Origin: Albibacterium sp035514885
GTDB taxonomy: Bacteria; Bacteroidota; Bacteroidia; Sphingobacteriales; Sphingobacteriaceae
NCBI RefSeq assembly: GCF_035514885.1
Contig: NZ_DATJCH010000005.1
Location: 62,001-126,000, forward strand
Length of the DNA: 64,000 nucleotides
Direction of reading: 5' to 3'
Notes under the pieces: model-generated
The model's database searches: none
What the model was told of the DNA's origin: nothing
Seen by the model: the letters and a program-made list of their open reading frames with translations, nothing else
Position numbers and translations under genes: made by a program
Part shown: piece after piece, positions 8,703 through 18,164 of the stretch
Layout of the letters: every line of letters starts with the position of its first letter
Position numbering within the stretch: the stretch's first letter is position 1

Positions 8703-9974
8703 ATGTTGCAGATTAGTTATATCCGAGAAAACAAAGAAAAAGTTATTGAGGCACTCAAGAAACGGGGCTTTAAAGAGGTCGAAAAAATAGAAGAACTATT
8801 ACTTTTAGATGAAAGCAAACGTTCCATTCAATCTCAATCGGATATTGTTGCATCTCAGGCTAATGCTGCTGCAAAACAGGTTGGCGAATTAATGCGTGCA
8901 GGTAAACGCGAAGAGGCAGAAGTAATTAAAACAAGCTCTTCTGATTATAAGGAGCAAATTAAAGCCTTTGCAGAAGAGATTACTAAACTTGATCTTCAAA
9001 TCCATGAGATATTGGTAGTTATACCGAATACTCCTCATGAGTCAGTTCCTGCAGGTTTAACAGCTGATGATAATGAAATTGTTTTTCAATATGGGGAAGA
9101 CCCTGATTTAAGCCAAGAGGCCTTGCCGCATTGGGAGCTTACTTCTAAATATGATATTATTGACTTTGAGTTAGGGACAAAAATTGCAGGGGCAGGTTTT
9201 CCGGTATATAAGGGTAAGGGTGCAAAGCTTCAAAGAGCGCTTATTAACTTCTTTTTAGATGAAGCTGAGAAGGCTGGCTACGTAGAAGTACAGCCTCCTG
9301 TTGTTATTAACGAAGCTTCTGGTTTCGGTACCGGACAACTTCCAGATAAAGAAGGTCAGATGTACTTTATCGGACAAGATAATTTGTTTTTGATACCGAC
9401 TGCTGAAGTGCCGGTAACTAATATTTATAGGGATACCATTGTAAAAGAAGCTGATTTCCCAATTAAACATTGTGCTTATACACCTTGCTTTAGACGAGAG
9501 GCTGGTTCATACGGTTCACATGTACGTGGACTCAACCGTCTCCATCAGTTTGATAAGGTAGAATTGGTACAGATTACACATCCTGATCAATCTTATCAAA
9601 CTTTAGAGGGAATGAGTTCTTATGTACAATCCCTTCTTAAAAAATTAGGACTTAAATATCGCGTTCTAAGGTTATGCGGTGGAGATATGGGTTTCACTTC
9701 TGCTCTTACCTATGATATGGAAGTTTGGAGTGCTGCTCAGAAACGATGGTTAGAAGTTTCTTCAGTGTCTAATTTTGAGACTTTTCAGAGTAATCGTTTA
9801 AAAGTACGTTTTAAAGATGAGAGTGGAAAAATGAAATTAGCTCATACTTTAAATGGAAGTGCATTGGCATTACCGAGAATTGTGGCTGCTATTCTGGAGA
9901 ATTTTCAAACCGAGCAAGGAATACGTATTCCTGAAGCCTTGCAGGCATATACTCGCTTTGAATTTATCGACTAA
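8703..9974 (+). CDS. serS: seryl-tRNA synthetase
   Basis: A 423-residue class II synthetase that charges tRNA-Ser (and tRNA-Sec where present). The N-terminal tRNA-binding coiled coil covers about residues 1-110 (heptad-like EKVIEALKKRGF through EEITKLDLQIHEI). The catalytic core has motif 2 (CFRREAGSYG) and motif 3 (TLNGSALALPRIVAAILENFQ). Length is normal. It is a single-gene unit with a -7 box upstream and a bidirectional terminator just downstream. Confidence 0.98.
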   Translation: MLQISYIRENKEKVIEALKKRGFKEVEKIEELLLLDESKRSIQSQSDIVASQANAAAKQVGELMRAGKREEAEVIKTSSSDYKEQIKAFAEEITKLDLQIHEILVVIPNTPHESVPAGLTADDNEIVFQYGEDPDLSQEALPHWELTSKYDIIDFELGTKIAGAGFPVYKGKGAKLQRALINFFLDEAEKAGYVEVQPPVVINEASGFGTGQLPDKEGQMYFIGQDNLFLIPTAEVPVTNIYRDTIVKEADFPIKHCAYTPCFRREAGSYGSHVRGLNRLHQFDKVELVQITHPDQSYQTLEGMSSYVQSLLKKLGLKYRVLRLCGGDMGFTSALTYDMEVWSAAQKRWLEVSSVSNFETFQSNRLKVRFKDESGKMKLAHTLNGSALALPRIVAAILENFQTEQGIRIPEALQAYTRFEFID

Positions 9975-9991
9975 GTATCTCAAAGCTTAAT

Positions 9992-10032
9992 AAAAATGCC
10001 CCAAAGAGCAAAGAAACTCTTGGGGCATTTTT
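9992..10032. terminator. bidirectional terminator between serS and acnA
   Basis: A 16-bp inverted repeat with one bulged A (left arm 9992-10008, right arm 10017-10032, core TGCCCCAA/TTGGGGCA) carries A- and T-runs at both ends, so it can stop transcription from serS (+) and from acnA (-). The two genes converge on it. Confidence 0.88.
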
Positions 10033-10051
10033 ATTTTTGAGTATATCTTTA

Positions 10052-12787
10052 TTAATGCCCTTTCTTTAAGTGGCTTCTTAATACATATTGAAGGATACCT
10101 CCATGTTTAAAGTACTCGACATCTATCTCAGAGTCTAGTCTGGCTTTTGCCTCAAATTCGACTCTTTCACCATTCTCCTTAAGAGCACTCACCTTAATCT
10201 TTTTGAATGGGGTAAGATTCTCACTAATACCGGTAATCGTAAACTCTTCTTTTCCTGATAAACCAAGTGATTCTGCACTTTCACCTTCTGGGAATTCAAG
10301 AGGCAATACACCCATACCAACAAGGTTGCTTCGGTGTATTCTTTCAAAACTTTCAGCGATTACAGCCTTTATGCCTAATAGGCTAGGACCTTTGGCTGCC
10401 CAGTCGCGAGATGAACCACTTCCATAATCTTTACCGGCTAAAACAACAAGCGGAGTGTCGGTTTCTTTATATTTCATTGCCGTATCAAATACGGTTAAAG
10501 TTTCATTACTTGGGAAATATGTAGAGTATCCTCCTTCACGATCGGTAATTTTATTTTTTATCCGAACATTCGCAAAGGTGCCTCGCATCATCACTTCATG
10601 ATTTCCCCGGCGGGAGCCATATGAATTGAAATCTTTCTTCTCAACTCCTTTACTCAATAGATATTGGCCTGCAGCACTGTGTTCATTGAAGGAACCTGCC
10701 GGAGAAATATGATCCGTCGTAACAGAATCTCCTAAGAATAGCAGAACACGGGCATTGTGAATATCTTGTAGGGCTAAAGGATCAACACTGATATCTTGGA
10801 AGAATGGAACTTCACGGATATAAGTAGAGACATTATCCCAGGTGTATTCCTTTCCTTGTGGGGCAGGAAGTTTTTTCCATTCTTCTTCTCCGTCAAATAT
10901 TACATCATATACTTCTTTGAAATCTTCCTTCCGCATGGCTTCACGAATTGTCTGATTTATTTCTTCCTGTGAAGGCCAGATGTCTTTTAGATAAACAGGT
11001 TCCCCATTGGGATCATGAGATATAGGATCTTCTAACAAATTAACATCTACCCGTCCAACGAGGGCATAGGCTACTACCAACATGGGAGACATCAGAAAGT
11101 TCATCTTTACTTGCGAGTGTACCCTTGCTTCGAAGTTTCTGTTGCCGGATAATACCGAAGCAACGACCATTTCACTGGCATCTACAGCTTCTGCAATATG
11201 TGGCGGTAGTGGCCCACTGTTACCAATACAGGAAGTGCAACCATAGCCTACAGTATGGAATCGAAGAGCCTCTAAGTCGGTAGATAAGCCAGAACGGTCG
11301 AGGTAACGAGTAACCACTTTTGATCCGGGAGCTAAACTGGTTTTTACCCATGAGCGGGTTCTTAAACCTCGCTCAACAGCCTTTTTAGCTACCAGTCCGG
11401 CACCAACCATTACAGTAGGGTTGGAGGTGTTAGTACAGCTTGTAATTGCAGCAATAACAATGCTGCCGTCACTAAGTCGATATTCACCATTCTTTAATTT
11501 TATTTTGACAGATCTCAAACCATTTTTGGGTTCAATTTCAAGAGTAGAGTTAAATTTGTCATGGTCTTTTTGTGTGTATTGTGTGCCCGATCCTCCTTCA
11601 TTAAGCCATACGTGCTCTCTTCTATTATCAAATGGGATATAATCTCTTGAAAAATCTTTTGATAAAATACTAGTGAAAGCTTTATCAAGATTTTTAACTA
11701 ATATTTTATCTTGTGGTCGTTTAGGGCCGGATACAGTTGGCTCCAATGTGTTTAAATCTAGCTCTACAATTCTGGAATATTCAATTTCTTCCTTACCCGT
11801 GCGCCAAAGCATGTTTTCCTGGCAATAGTCTCTAACCAGTTCTATCTGTTCTTTAGTCCGGTTTGTCCGATCCATATAATCAAGTGTTTGATCATCGATA
11901 GGAAAATAGGTAACTGTACAGCCAAATTCAGGCGACATATTAGATATTGTCGCTCTATCGGTAACTGTTAGCTTGTTCAATCCATCACCGAACACTTCGA
12001 CAAATTTGCCCACCACACCAGTATCTCTTAATAATTTAGTAATAGTCAATACCATATCTGTTGCAGTACACCCTTGTGGAATCTCTCCTGATAGTTTCAA
12101 TCCAACTACTTGCGGACAGGTAAAATAGATAGGCTGCCCTAGCATTGCAGCTTCCGCTTCTATTCCACCCACTCCCCAACCTAAAACTCCGATTCCGTTT
12201 ACCATTGGTGTATGTGAATCAGTTCCAACTAAAGTATCTGGAAATGCCCAGCCATCTCTTTCGACTACACCTTTAGCAAGGTATTCGAGATTAACCTGGT
12301 GACAAATACCCATTCCCGGAGGTACTACCGTTAAATTAGTTAAACCCTGCTGTGCCCACTTTAATAATTGATAACGTTCAGCATTTCGTTCATATTCCAG
12401 TTCTACGTTTTTCTGATAGGCATAATCTGTTCCGAAAAAATCGACTTGAACAGAATGGTCAATTACCAAGTCAACTGGTATTGCAGGATTTATTTTTGAG
12501 CCATCTCCACCTTTTCTAACAACTTCTGCTCGTATTGAAGTGATATCTACAACAGCCGGAACACCCGTGAAGTCTTGCATTAAAACACGAGCCGGTTTGA
12601 ATGGGATATCTTTATCCGTCCCTTCTGCTTTCCAATTTATTAATGTATCCAAATGCTCATCCGTGATGGCAAAGCCATCATGATTACGAAGAACATTTTC
12701 TAATAGTATACGAATGGAAAATGGAAGACGATGAATATTCTTACCCTCTTCCTGAAGTTTTTTAAGGGAGGCGATTTTATAATTCAT
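10052..12787 (-). CDS. acnA: aconitate hydratase (AcnA type)
   Basis: A 911-residue TCA-cycle enzyme that interconverts citrate and isocitrate through a [4Fe-4S] cluster. The cluster cysteines are seen in AAITSCTNTSNP and GYGCTSCIGNSGPL, and the swivel domain is at the C terminus with GKDYGSGSSRDWAAKGP. The length and the early DIPFKPARVLMQDFTGVPAVVD segment place it in the AcnA/IRP1 group rather than AcnB. AcnA/IRP1 proteins can bind RNA when the cluster is lost; nothing here shows whether this one does. It stands alone between two terminators, with palindromic sequence just upstream of its start (12799-12835). Confidence 0.97.
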   Translation of the reverse strand: MNYKIASLKKLQEEGKNIHRLPFSIRILLENVLRNHDGFAITDEHLDTLINWKAEGTDKDIPFKPARVLMQDFTGVPAVVDITSIRAEVVRKGGDGSKINPAIPVDLVIDHSVQVDFFGTDYAYQKNVELEYERNAERYQLLKWAQQGLTNLTVVPPGMGICHQVNLEYLAKGVVERDGWAFPDTLVGTDSHTPMVNGIGVLGWGVGGIEAEAAMLGQPIYFTCPQVVGLKLSGEIPQGCTATDMVLTITKLLRDTGVVGKFVEVFGDGLNKLTVTDRATISNMSPEFGCTVTYFPIDDQTLDYMDRTNRTKEQIELVRDYCQENMLWRTGKEEIEYSRIVELDLNTLEPTVSGPKRPQDKILVKNLDKAFTSILSKDFSRDYIPFDNRREHVWLNEGGSGTQYTQKDHDKFNSTLEIEPKNGLRSVKIKLKNGEYRLSDGSIVIAAITSCTNTSNPTVMVGAGLVAKKAVERGLRTRSWVKTSLAPGSKVVTRYLDRSGLSTDLEALRFHTVGYGCTSCIGNSGPLPPHIAEAVDASEMVVASVLSGNRNFEARVHSQVKMNFLMSPMLVVAYALVGRVDVNLLEDPISHDPNGEPVYLKDIWPSQEEINQTIREAMRKEDFKEVYDVIFDGEEEWKKLPAPQGKEYTWDNVSTYIREVPFFQDISVDPLALQDIHNARVLLFLGDSVTTDHISPAGSFNEHSAAGQYLLSKGVEKKDFNSYGSRRGNHEVMMRGTFANVRIKNKITDREGGYSTYFPSNETLTVFDTAMKYKETDTPLVVLAGKDYGSGSSRDWAAKGPSLLGIKAVIAESFERIHRSNLVGMGVLPLEFPEGESAESLGLSGKEEFTITGISENLTPFKKIKVSALKENGERVEFEAKARLDSEIDVEYFKHGGILQYVLRSHLKKGH

Positions 12788-12798
12788 GATTATGGATT

Positions 12799-12835
12799 TT
12801 GTTGTACAACAATAATGCTCAATTTAAGCAAATTG
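12799..12835 (-). promoter_or_regulatory. palindromes directly upstream of acnA, possible operator
   Basis: TTGTTGTACAACAA at 12799-12812 is a perfect 14-bp palindrome 11 bp before the acnA start codon. A second inverted repeat, CAATTT-N4-AAATTG, lies at 12820-12835. Together they could be a repressor or activator site; the binding protein is not known and the call rests on symmetry alone. Confidence 0.4.
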
Positions 12836-12871
12836 TTTTTAATTAGCGATAACAGAGGCTTGCTTTTTCCA

Positions 12872-12911
12872 TAAAAGAAAATTGCATCTAATCTTTTGGA
12901 ATAGATGCAAT
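12872..12911 (-). terminator. terminator of the ileS-dksA-lspA unit
   Basis: A perfect 10-bp stem (arms 12881-12890 and 12902-12911, ATTGCATCTA) with an 11-base loop is followed on the minus strand by TTTCTTTT. It lies 33 bp past the lspA stop. Confidence 0.82.
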
Positions 12912-12943
12912 ACAATAAAATTCAGACTGTTGAAATAGTGGGA

Positions 12944-13594
12944 TTATTCTTCTACTATTTCACTATTTATATGAGAGGTTTCAGGGACCTCTTCTTTGAA
13001 ATATCGTTTTTGACCTATTAAGATTAAAATTACTCCGATAGAAATAGCTGTATCTGCCAGATTAAAAACAGGACGGAAGAAAGTAAAGTCCTGCCCCCCC
13101 CAAATAGGTAACCAGAGAGGAAGATTTCCACTAATAAGTGGGAAATAGAACATATCAACTACTTTTCCATGTAAGAAACTTGAATATCCTCCTTCAGGAG
13201 GGAATAAATGCGCTCTTTCATACCAGGTACTTTCGCTAAATATTACACCATAAAAAGCTGAGTCAATAATATTACCCATTGCTCCAGCGAATATGAGAGA
13301 TACATTTAGAATTAAACCGCGATGAAATTTATTGCGAATCATATAAAACAATCCATAAGCAATTCCCAGGATTGCTATAATTCTGAATAAGGATAGAATA
13401 AGCTTACCGGTTTCACCGCCCAACTCCAAACCAAAAGCCATCCCATTATTTTCCGTGAAATGGATTATTGCACGATCTTTAATCAGATGAAACTCCTGAC
13501 CCAGTGTCATGTTTAGTTTAATCCAGAATTTAAGGATTTGGTCCAAAAATAAGGTGACAAAGATTAATATTAGAGGTTTGGTAAAGCCTTTCAT
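12944..13594 (-). CDS. lspA: lipoprotein signal peptidase II
   Basis: A 216-residue inner-membrane aspartyl protease that removes lipoprotein signal peptides after diacylglyceryl transfer. The catalytic aspartates are in AGAMGNIIDSAFYG and FNLADTAISIG; NNGMAFG is the conserved N-terminal box. Four hydrophobic segments are visible. It is longer than E. coli LspA (164) because of a periplasmic insertion around residues 115-165 (ESTWYERAHLFPPEGG), usual in Bacteroidota. It is the last gene of the ileS-dksA-lspA unit, 19 bp after the dksA-like gene; ileS-lspA adjacency is also known in many other bacteria. Confidence 0.96.
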   Translation of the reverse strand: MKGFTKPLILIFVTLFLDQILKFWIKLNMTLGQEFHLIKDRAIIHFTENNGMAFGLELGGETGKLILSLFRIIAILGIAYGLFYMIRNKFHRGLILNVSLIFAGAMGNIIDSAFYGVIFSESTWYERAHLFPPEGGYSSFLHGKVVDMFYFPLISGNLPLWLPIWGGQDFTFFRPVFNLADTAISIGVILILIGQKRYFKEEVPETSHINSEIVEE

Positions 13595-13613
13595 TTTGTG
13601 TTCAGGAACGTTC

Positions 13614-14000
13614 TTAATTACGTTGATTTAACTTTGCTTCCATGCTTAATGTTGCATGTGGAACTGCGCGTAATCGTTCTTTTTGAATAAGCTTCCCGGT
13701 AACTCTACAGATTCCATATGTTTTATTTTCGATACGAACCAATGCTGCCTCTAAGCCTTCAATAAACTTCTTCTGACGCGCAGCCAATTGATTGATTTGC
13801 TCTTTCTCAAGTGTTGCTGATCCATCTTCTAAAGTCTTAAAAGTTCCTGCAGTATCATCTGTTCCGTTACTATTTGGACTGCTTAATGATTGAGTCAATG
13901 ACGATAGCTCTTCTCTTGCAACACGAATCTTTTCTGTAATAAGGTCTTTGAATTCTTGCAATTCGGTGTCACTGTAACGTGTCTTTTCTGTATTTGCCAT
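13614..14000 (-). CDS. DksA/TraR-family protein without zinc cysteines
   Basis: A 128-residue protein of the DksA/TraR family. Residues 1-90 form a long helical coiled-coil (REELSSLTQSL, KEQINQLAARQKKFIEGLEAAL) and residues 92-128 align to the DksA zinc-finger region (YGICRVTGKLIQKERLRAVPHATLSMEAK). Of the four zinc ligands only the first cysteine remains; the other three positions read Thr, Ser and Ala. This degenerate finger is known from other Bacteroidota homologues. The family binds RNA polymerase through the secondary channel, but whether this one responds to ppGpp cannot be told. It sits between ileS (5 bp) and lspA (19 bp). Confidence 0.9.
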   Translation of the reverse strand: MANTEKTRYSDTELQEFKDLITEKIRVAREELSSLTQSLSSPNSNGTDDTAGTFKTLEDGSATLEKEQINQLAARQKKFIEGLEAALVRIENKTYGICRVTGKLIQKERLRAVPHATLSMEAKLNQRN

Positions 14001-14005
14001 AATAT

Positions 14006-17000
14006 CTATTTCTTTTGAATATTAACTTTTATCTTCCAGTCTGCTATACTAACTTCTTCGCCAATATTAAGGTCATTTTTGTAAGATAACTCTTCTGCCA
14101 AAATCTCGTTGCGAATATAACTTAAATTGTTTTCAACTGCTTCACAAATTTCAGTTTGGTAACCAATATTAACAATTATTTTATCAGTCACTTCCAAACC
14201 TAAAGTCTTTCTTAAATTCTGAATACGGTTTACAAGTTCTCTTGCAATTCCTTCTTGTTTTAGCTCAGGTGAAATATGAACATCCAGAGCTACTGTCAAT
14301 TTACCCAGATTAGCAACTTGCCATCCCTCAACATCCTCTGCCACTATTTCAACATCTTCTAAACCAATTGTATAATCCAATGCAGCTAGGTTGAATGTCT
14401 GATTTTCTTCAAGCTCTTGAATCTGAAGTGCATCTAATTCTAAAATAGCTGAACCGACGGCTTTCATATTCTTTCCAACTTTTGGGCCAAGAATCTTAAA
14501 GTTGGGTTTAATTTTTTTCCGGATAATGCCAGCCGCATCTTTAATATACTCAATGTTTTTGATATTAGTCTCAGAAAGGATTAAATCCTTAACTTTTTCA
14601 GTTTTCTCTATAAAAGATGCGTCTAAAACAGGGAGTAATATCCTATTAAGAGGTTGGCGTACATTAATTCCTGTCTTTTTGCGAAGAGAAAGCACAAGTG
14701 AAGATATATTCTGGGCTAAGGCCATTCTTTCTTCAAGGTCCTTATCTATTAAAAGTGTATCCCCTTCTGGATAGTTTGAAAGATGTACTGATTCAACTTC
14801 ATCTTTTCCAGTAACCGTATTCAAATCAAGGAATAGGCGATCGCTAAAGAATGGCGCAATTGGCGACATTAGTTTTGAAATTGTAATCAAACAAGTATAA
14901 AGCGTTTGATATGCGGAAATTTTATCAGCGGTATAGTCTCCCTTCCAAAAACGACGACGAGATAGTCGAACATACCAATTACTTAGATTTTCGTCTACGA
15001 AACTCTGGATGGCCCGAGCTGCCTTTGTAGGTTCAAATTCAGTGTAATATTGATCTACTTCTAAGCATAAACTATTTAGAAGAGATATAATCCATTGGTC
15101 AATTTCTGGTCTCTCTTGGATAGGAATATCCTTTTCCGAGTAGTTGAATTTATCAATGTTAGCATATAGAACAAAGAATGCATAGGTGTTATAAAGCGTC
15201 CCAAAAAATTTACGACGAACCTCATCTAAACCATCTTCATTAAACTTTAAATTGTCCCATGGAGATGCGTTGCTAATCATATACCAGCGAGTTGCATCTG
15301 CACCATATTTCTCAATAGTTAGAAAAGGATCAGCCGCATTTCCCAAGCGCTTAGACATCTTATTGCCATTCTTATCGAGAACTAAGCCATTAGAAACTAC
15401 GTTTTTAAAAGCTATCGAGCCATTCAACATGGTTGAAATGGCATGCAAGGTGAAGAACCAACCACGGGTTTGATCAACACCTTCTGCAATGAAATCTGCA
15501 GGGTAAGCAGTTTTAAAGCCTTCCTTAAATGGATTTTTATCACCGGCAGCTAGCTTTTCCTGATCCAAACCCCACTGAGCATAAGGCATTGCTCCTGAAT
15601 CAAACCAAACGTCAATTAAGTCAGGTTCCCGAATAAGTTTTTGTCCATTTTCTGATACTAACACCAGGTTGTCGACATAGGGTCTATGGAGATCAAAGTT
15701 TTTCTGATCAATATTTTGAAGATATCCTTGTAAGTAATCTTTTTCATCTGTTGATAATACATCAGAGTTCAGACTTCTCTGGATATGTTCTTTTAGTTCT
15801 GCAATAGAACCAATGCAGATTTCTTCGTTTTCATCTTCACTTCTCCAGATCGGCAACGGTGTACCCCAAAAACGGGAGCGCGATAAATTCCAATCTACTA
15901 AGTTTTCAAGCCAATTTCCAAAACGTCCGGATCCTGTAGCTTCCGGTTTCCAGTTAATGGTATTATTAAGAGCAACCATCTTTTCCTTAACAGCTGTTGT
16001 TTTAATAAACCAACTATCCAAAGGATAATAAAGTATCGGTTTATCAGTACGCCAGCAATGTGGATAGCTGTGCTCATATTTTTTTACATCAAAAGCTTTA
16101 TTCTCTTCTTTCAGCTGAATAGCAATACGTACATCTGTTGCTCTAAAATCTTCCTGCTTTCGTTCCTCAGCTGAATAATATTCTTCTTTTACAAAGTCAC
16201 CTGCATAGTCAGTGATTTCTTTTACGAATCTACCTTGGCGATCTACAATTGGAACCTCCTTACCGTTCTCGTCTTTTACTAAAATGCCGGGAACGTTGTT
16301 TTCTTTAGAAACACGAAAGTCATCTGCACCAAAAGTAGGCGCAGCGTGCACGATACCTGTTCCATCTTCTGTACTTACAAAATCACCATGAATAACTCGA
16401 AAAGCATTTTCTTCAAGTTCTTCAGAACTTACATAAGGCATTAATTGATGATAGCGAAGATTTAATAGATCTTCCCCTTTAAATTCAGCGGCAATTTCCC
16501 AGGGAATTAGTTTGTCGCCTGCCTGATAAGTTTTGAAATCAGCCTCAAAAGCTTCTTTCTTAAAGAAGTTTCCGATTAATGATTTAGCCAAAATTACACT
16601 TACCGGTACATGAGTGTAGGCATTAAAGGTACGAACCTTTACATAGTCAATGTTCTTTCCAACTATTAAGGCAGAGTTTGCAGGCAGAGTCCACGGAGTC
16701 GTAGTCCATGCAATAAAGGCTGTATCTTCCTCCTCGTATTCAAATAAAGTGCTCAATAAGGGATGTACCTGATCCTTGCGAATGCGGAATTCTGCTACAA
16801 TGGTTGTGTCCTTAAGCATCTGATAGGTGCCTGGCTGATTAAGCTCATGTGAACTAAGGCCTGTACCGGCAGCAGGGGAATAAGGTTGGATAGTGTATCC
16901 TTTGTAGAGTAAACCCTTTTTATAGAAATCTTTTAATATCCACCATAAAGTTTCGACATATTCGTTTTCATAGGTAATATAAGGGTTCTTTAAGTCTACC

Positions 17001-17419
17001 CAATATCCCATTTTCTCAGTCAGATCGTTCCATACGTCCGTATATTTCATTACCTCTTTGCGGCAATAATCATTATACTCTTCAACGGTTATGGTCTTTC
17101 CAATATCTTCTTTTGTAATTCCTAGTGTTTTTTCAACAGCTAATTCAATCGGTAAGCCATGCGTATCCCAGCCACCTTTACGTTTAACTTGGAAACCCTT
17201 CAGTGTTTTATACCTGCAAAAAATATCTTTTATAGAACGAGCCATAACGTGGTGGATACCAGGCATCCCATTGGCTGAGGGCGGTCCTTCATAGAAAGTA
17301 TATGGTTTGGAAGAAGGTCTGTTTTGGATACTCTTTTCAAAAATCCCATTCTGCTTCCAGTTAGTCAGAACTTCTTTTCCTATTTCAGATAAGTTTAAGT
17401 GTTTATATTCTTTGTACAT
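14006..17419 (-). CDS. ileS: isoleucyl-tRNA synthetase
   Basis: A 1137-residue class I synthetase that charges tRNA-Ile. The HIGH motif reads HHVM (in GPPSANGMPGIHHVMAR) and the KMSKS loop reads KMSKR (GNKMSKRLGNAADP). The CP1 editing domain lies at about 200-420, with TTPWTLPANS and the GTGIVHAAPTFGADD editing motif. The anticodon-binding and extended C-terminal domains follow. The length and HIGH variant resemble the eukaryote-like IleRS type found in many Bacteroidota, a type often less sensitive to mupirocin; that property is not tested here. First gene of a unit with dksA-like and lspA genes. Confidence 0.97.
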   Translation of the reverse strand: MYKEYKHLNLSEIGKEVLTNWKQNGIFEKSIQNRPSSKPYTFYEGPPSANGMPGIHHVMARSIKDIFCRYKTLKGFQVKRKGGWDTHGLPIELAVEKTLGITKEDIGKTITVEEYNDYCRKEVMKYTDVWNDLTEKMGYWVDLKNPYITYENEYVETLWWILKDFYKKGLLYKGYTIQPYSPAAGTGLSSHELNQPGTYQMLKDTTIVAEFRIRKDQVHPLLSTLFEYEEEDTAFIAWTTTPWTLPANSALIVGKNIDYVKVRTFNAYTHVPVSVILAKSLIGNFFKKEAFEADFKTYQAGDKLIPWEIAAEFKGEDLLNLRYHQLMPYVSSEELEENAFRVIHGDFVSTEDGTGIVHAAPTFGADDFRVSKENNVPGILVKDENGKEVPIVDRQGRFVKEITDYAGDFVKEEYYSAEERKQEDFRATDVRIAIQLKEENKAFDVKKYEHSYPHCWRTDKPILYYPLDSWFIKTTAVKEKMVALNNTINWKPEATGSGRFGNWLENLVDWNLSRSRFWGTPLPIWRSEDENEEICIGSIAELKEHIQRSLNSDVLSTDEKDYLQGYLQNIDQKNFDLHRPYVDNLVLVSENGQKLIREPDLIDVWFDSGAMPYAQWGLDQEKLAAGDKNPFKEGFKTAYPADFIAEGVDQTRGWFFTLHAISTMLNGSIAFKNVVSNGLVLDKNGNKMSKRLGNAADPFLTIEKYGADATRWYMISNASPWDNLKFNEDGLDEVRRKFFGTLYNTYAFFVLYANIDKFNYSEKDIPIQERPEIDQWIISLLNSLCLEVDQYYTEFEPTKAARAIQSFVDENLSNWYVRLSRRRFWKGDYTADKISAYQTLYTCLITISKLMSPIAPFFSDRLFLDLNTVTGKDEVESVHLSNYPEGDTLLIDKDLEERMALAQNISSLVLSLRKKTGINVRQPLNRILLPVLDASFIEKTEKVKDLILSETNIKNIEYIKDAAGIIRKKIKPNFKILGPKVGKNMKAVGSAILELDALQIQELEENQTFNLAALDYTIGLEDVEIVAEDVEGWQVANLGKLTVALDVHISPELKQEGIARELVNRIQNLRKTLGLEVTDKIIVNIGYQTEICEAVENNLSYIRNEILAEELSYKNDLNIGEEVSIADWKIKVNIQKK

Positions 17420-17447
17420 CAGGTGTTTGCAGCTAAAATTGAGGATG

Positions 17448-17455
17448 CAAAGTTA
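17448..17455 (-). promoter_or_regulatory. -7 element upstream of ileS
   Basis: On the minus strand TAACTTTG matches TAnnTTTG, with TTTC (3 of 4 to TTTG) 19 bp further upstream at 17475-17478. The ileS start codon follows after 28 bp. Confidence 0.6.
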
Positions 17456-17533
17456 AGAATAAATGCTTAAATTAGAAATGGATAAGAAAAGAACAAATGG
17501 CATTCGCTTAATAAAGATATTAAAATGCTTGCC

Positions 17534-17541
17534 TACTTTTG
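17534..17541 (+). promoter_or_regulatory. -7 element upstream of the small membrane protein-dgkA-recO unit
   Basis: TACTTTTG matches TAnnTTTG and lies 18 bp before the ATG at 17560. No -33 box is evident. Confidence 0.45.
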
Positions 17542-17559
17542 CAAATAAAAAATTAGGAT

Positions 17560-17808
17560 ATGATGAGAATGAATAAGTTTTTGAGTAGGGGTCTCATAAC
17601 AACAGCCTTAGGAATATTAATAGGGATACTTGGTAGTTTTTTACAAAGAGAGGAGTATGGTATATATAAATGGGTACTCACGTTGTCAGTAGTTGTATTC
17701 GGTATAGGTTTCCTCACTATTATTTACAGTTTGATTCGTAAAATTGAACGTAAGAGCATTCTTGAAGAACGCAGCGAACATCAAAACGATACAGATGAAA
17801 CCACCTAA
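17560..17808 (+). CDS. small membrane protein, unknown function
   Basis: An 82-residue protein with two hydrophobic segments (about residues 10-27 and 37-60), followed by a charged tail (IRKIERKSILEERSEHQND). No named family is recognised. Three candidate start codons are clustered at 17560, 17563 and 17569; the first was kept because the -7 element lies 18 bp before it. Its stop overlaps the start of dgkA by 14 bp, so translation of the two is probably coupled, and a role near lipid or envelope metabolism is possible but not shown. Confidence 0.72.
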   Translation: MMRMNKFLSRGLITTALGILIGILGSFLQREEYGIYKWVLTLSVVVFGIGFLTIIYSLIRKIERKSILEERSEHQNDTDETT

Positions 17809-18163
17809 ATCATCTCTATACCAGGGTTTTTCTTATGCTATTTCGGGTATTGTTAGCACCATAAAGAGTGAACTGCACTTTAAGATTCATGTCCTAGCGG
17901 CTTTATTAGCTGTTTCTGCCGGGATATTTCTTCAAATTGAAACTCACGAATGGTTATGGATTACTTTATCCATTGCCATAGTTATGGTTGCGGAATTGTT
18001 AAATACCAGTATTGAATCATTATCTAATATAGTATCGCCAGACTATCATCCTTTAATTAAAAAAACAAAGGATGCCGCTGCAGGTGCTGTGCTCATTGCA
18101 GCATTATTTGCCTTGATATGTGGATTGATTATCTTTATTCCCCATTTGACCGAAGTTTTTTAA
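17795..18163 (+). CDS. dgkA: diacylglycerol/undecaprenol kinase
   Basis: A 122-residue integral membrane kinase of the DgkA family. Three hydrophobic helices are visible, and the family signature AELLNTSIESLSNIVSP with the following KKTKDAAAGAVLI contains the active-site Glu and Asn/Asp residues. Depending on the organism such enzymes phosphorylate diacylglycerol or undecaprenol; the short Gram-positive-like form found here leaves the substrate open. The ATG at 17795 was chosen over the one at 17744 because the 17 extra residues of the longer form do not resemble the family. It overlaps the preceding gene and is 1 bp from recO. Confidence 0.92.
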   Translation: MKPPKSSLYQGFSYAISGIVSTIKSELHFKIHVLAALLAVSAGIFLQIETHEWLWITLSIAIVMVAELLNTSIESLSNIVSPDYHPLIKKTKDAAAGAVLIAALFALICGLIIFIPHLTEVF

Positions 18164-18164
18164 C

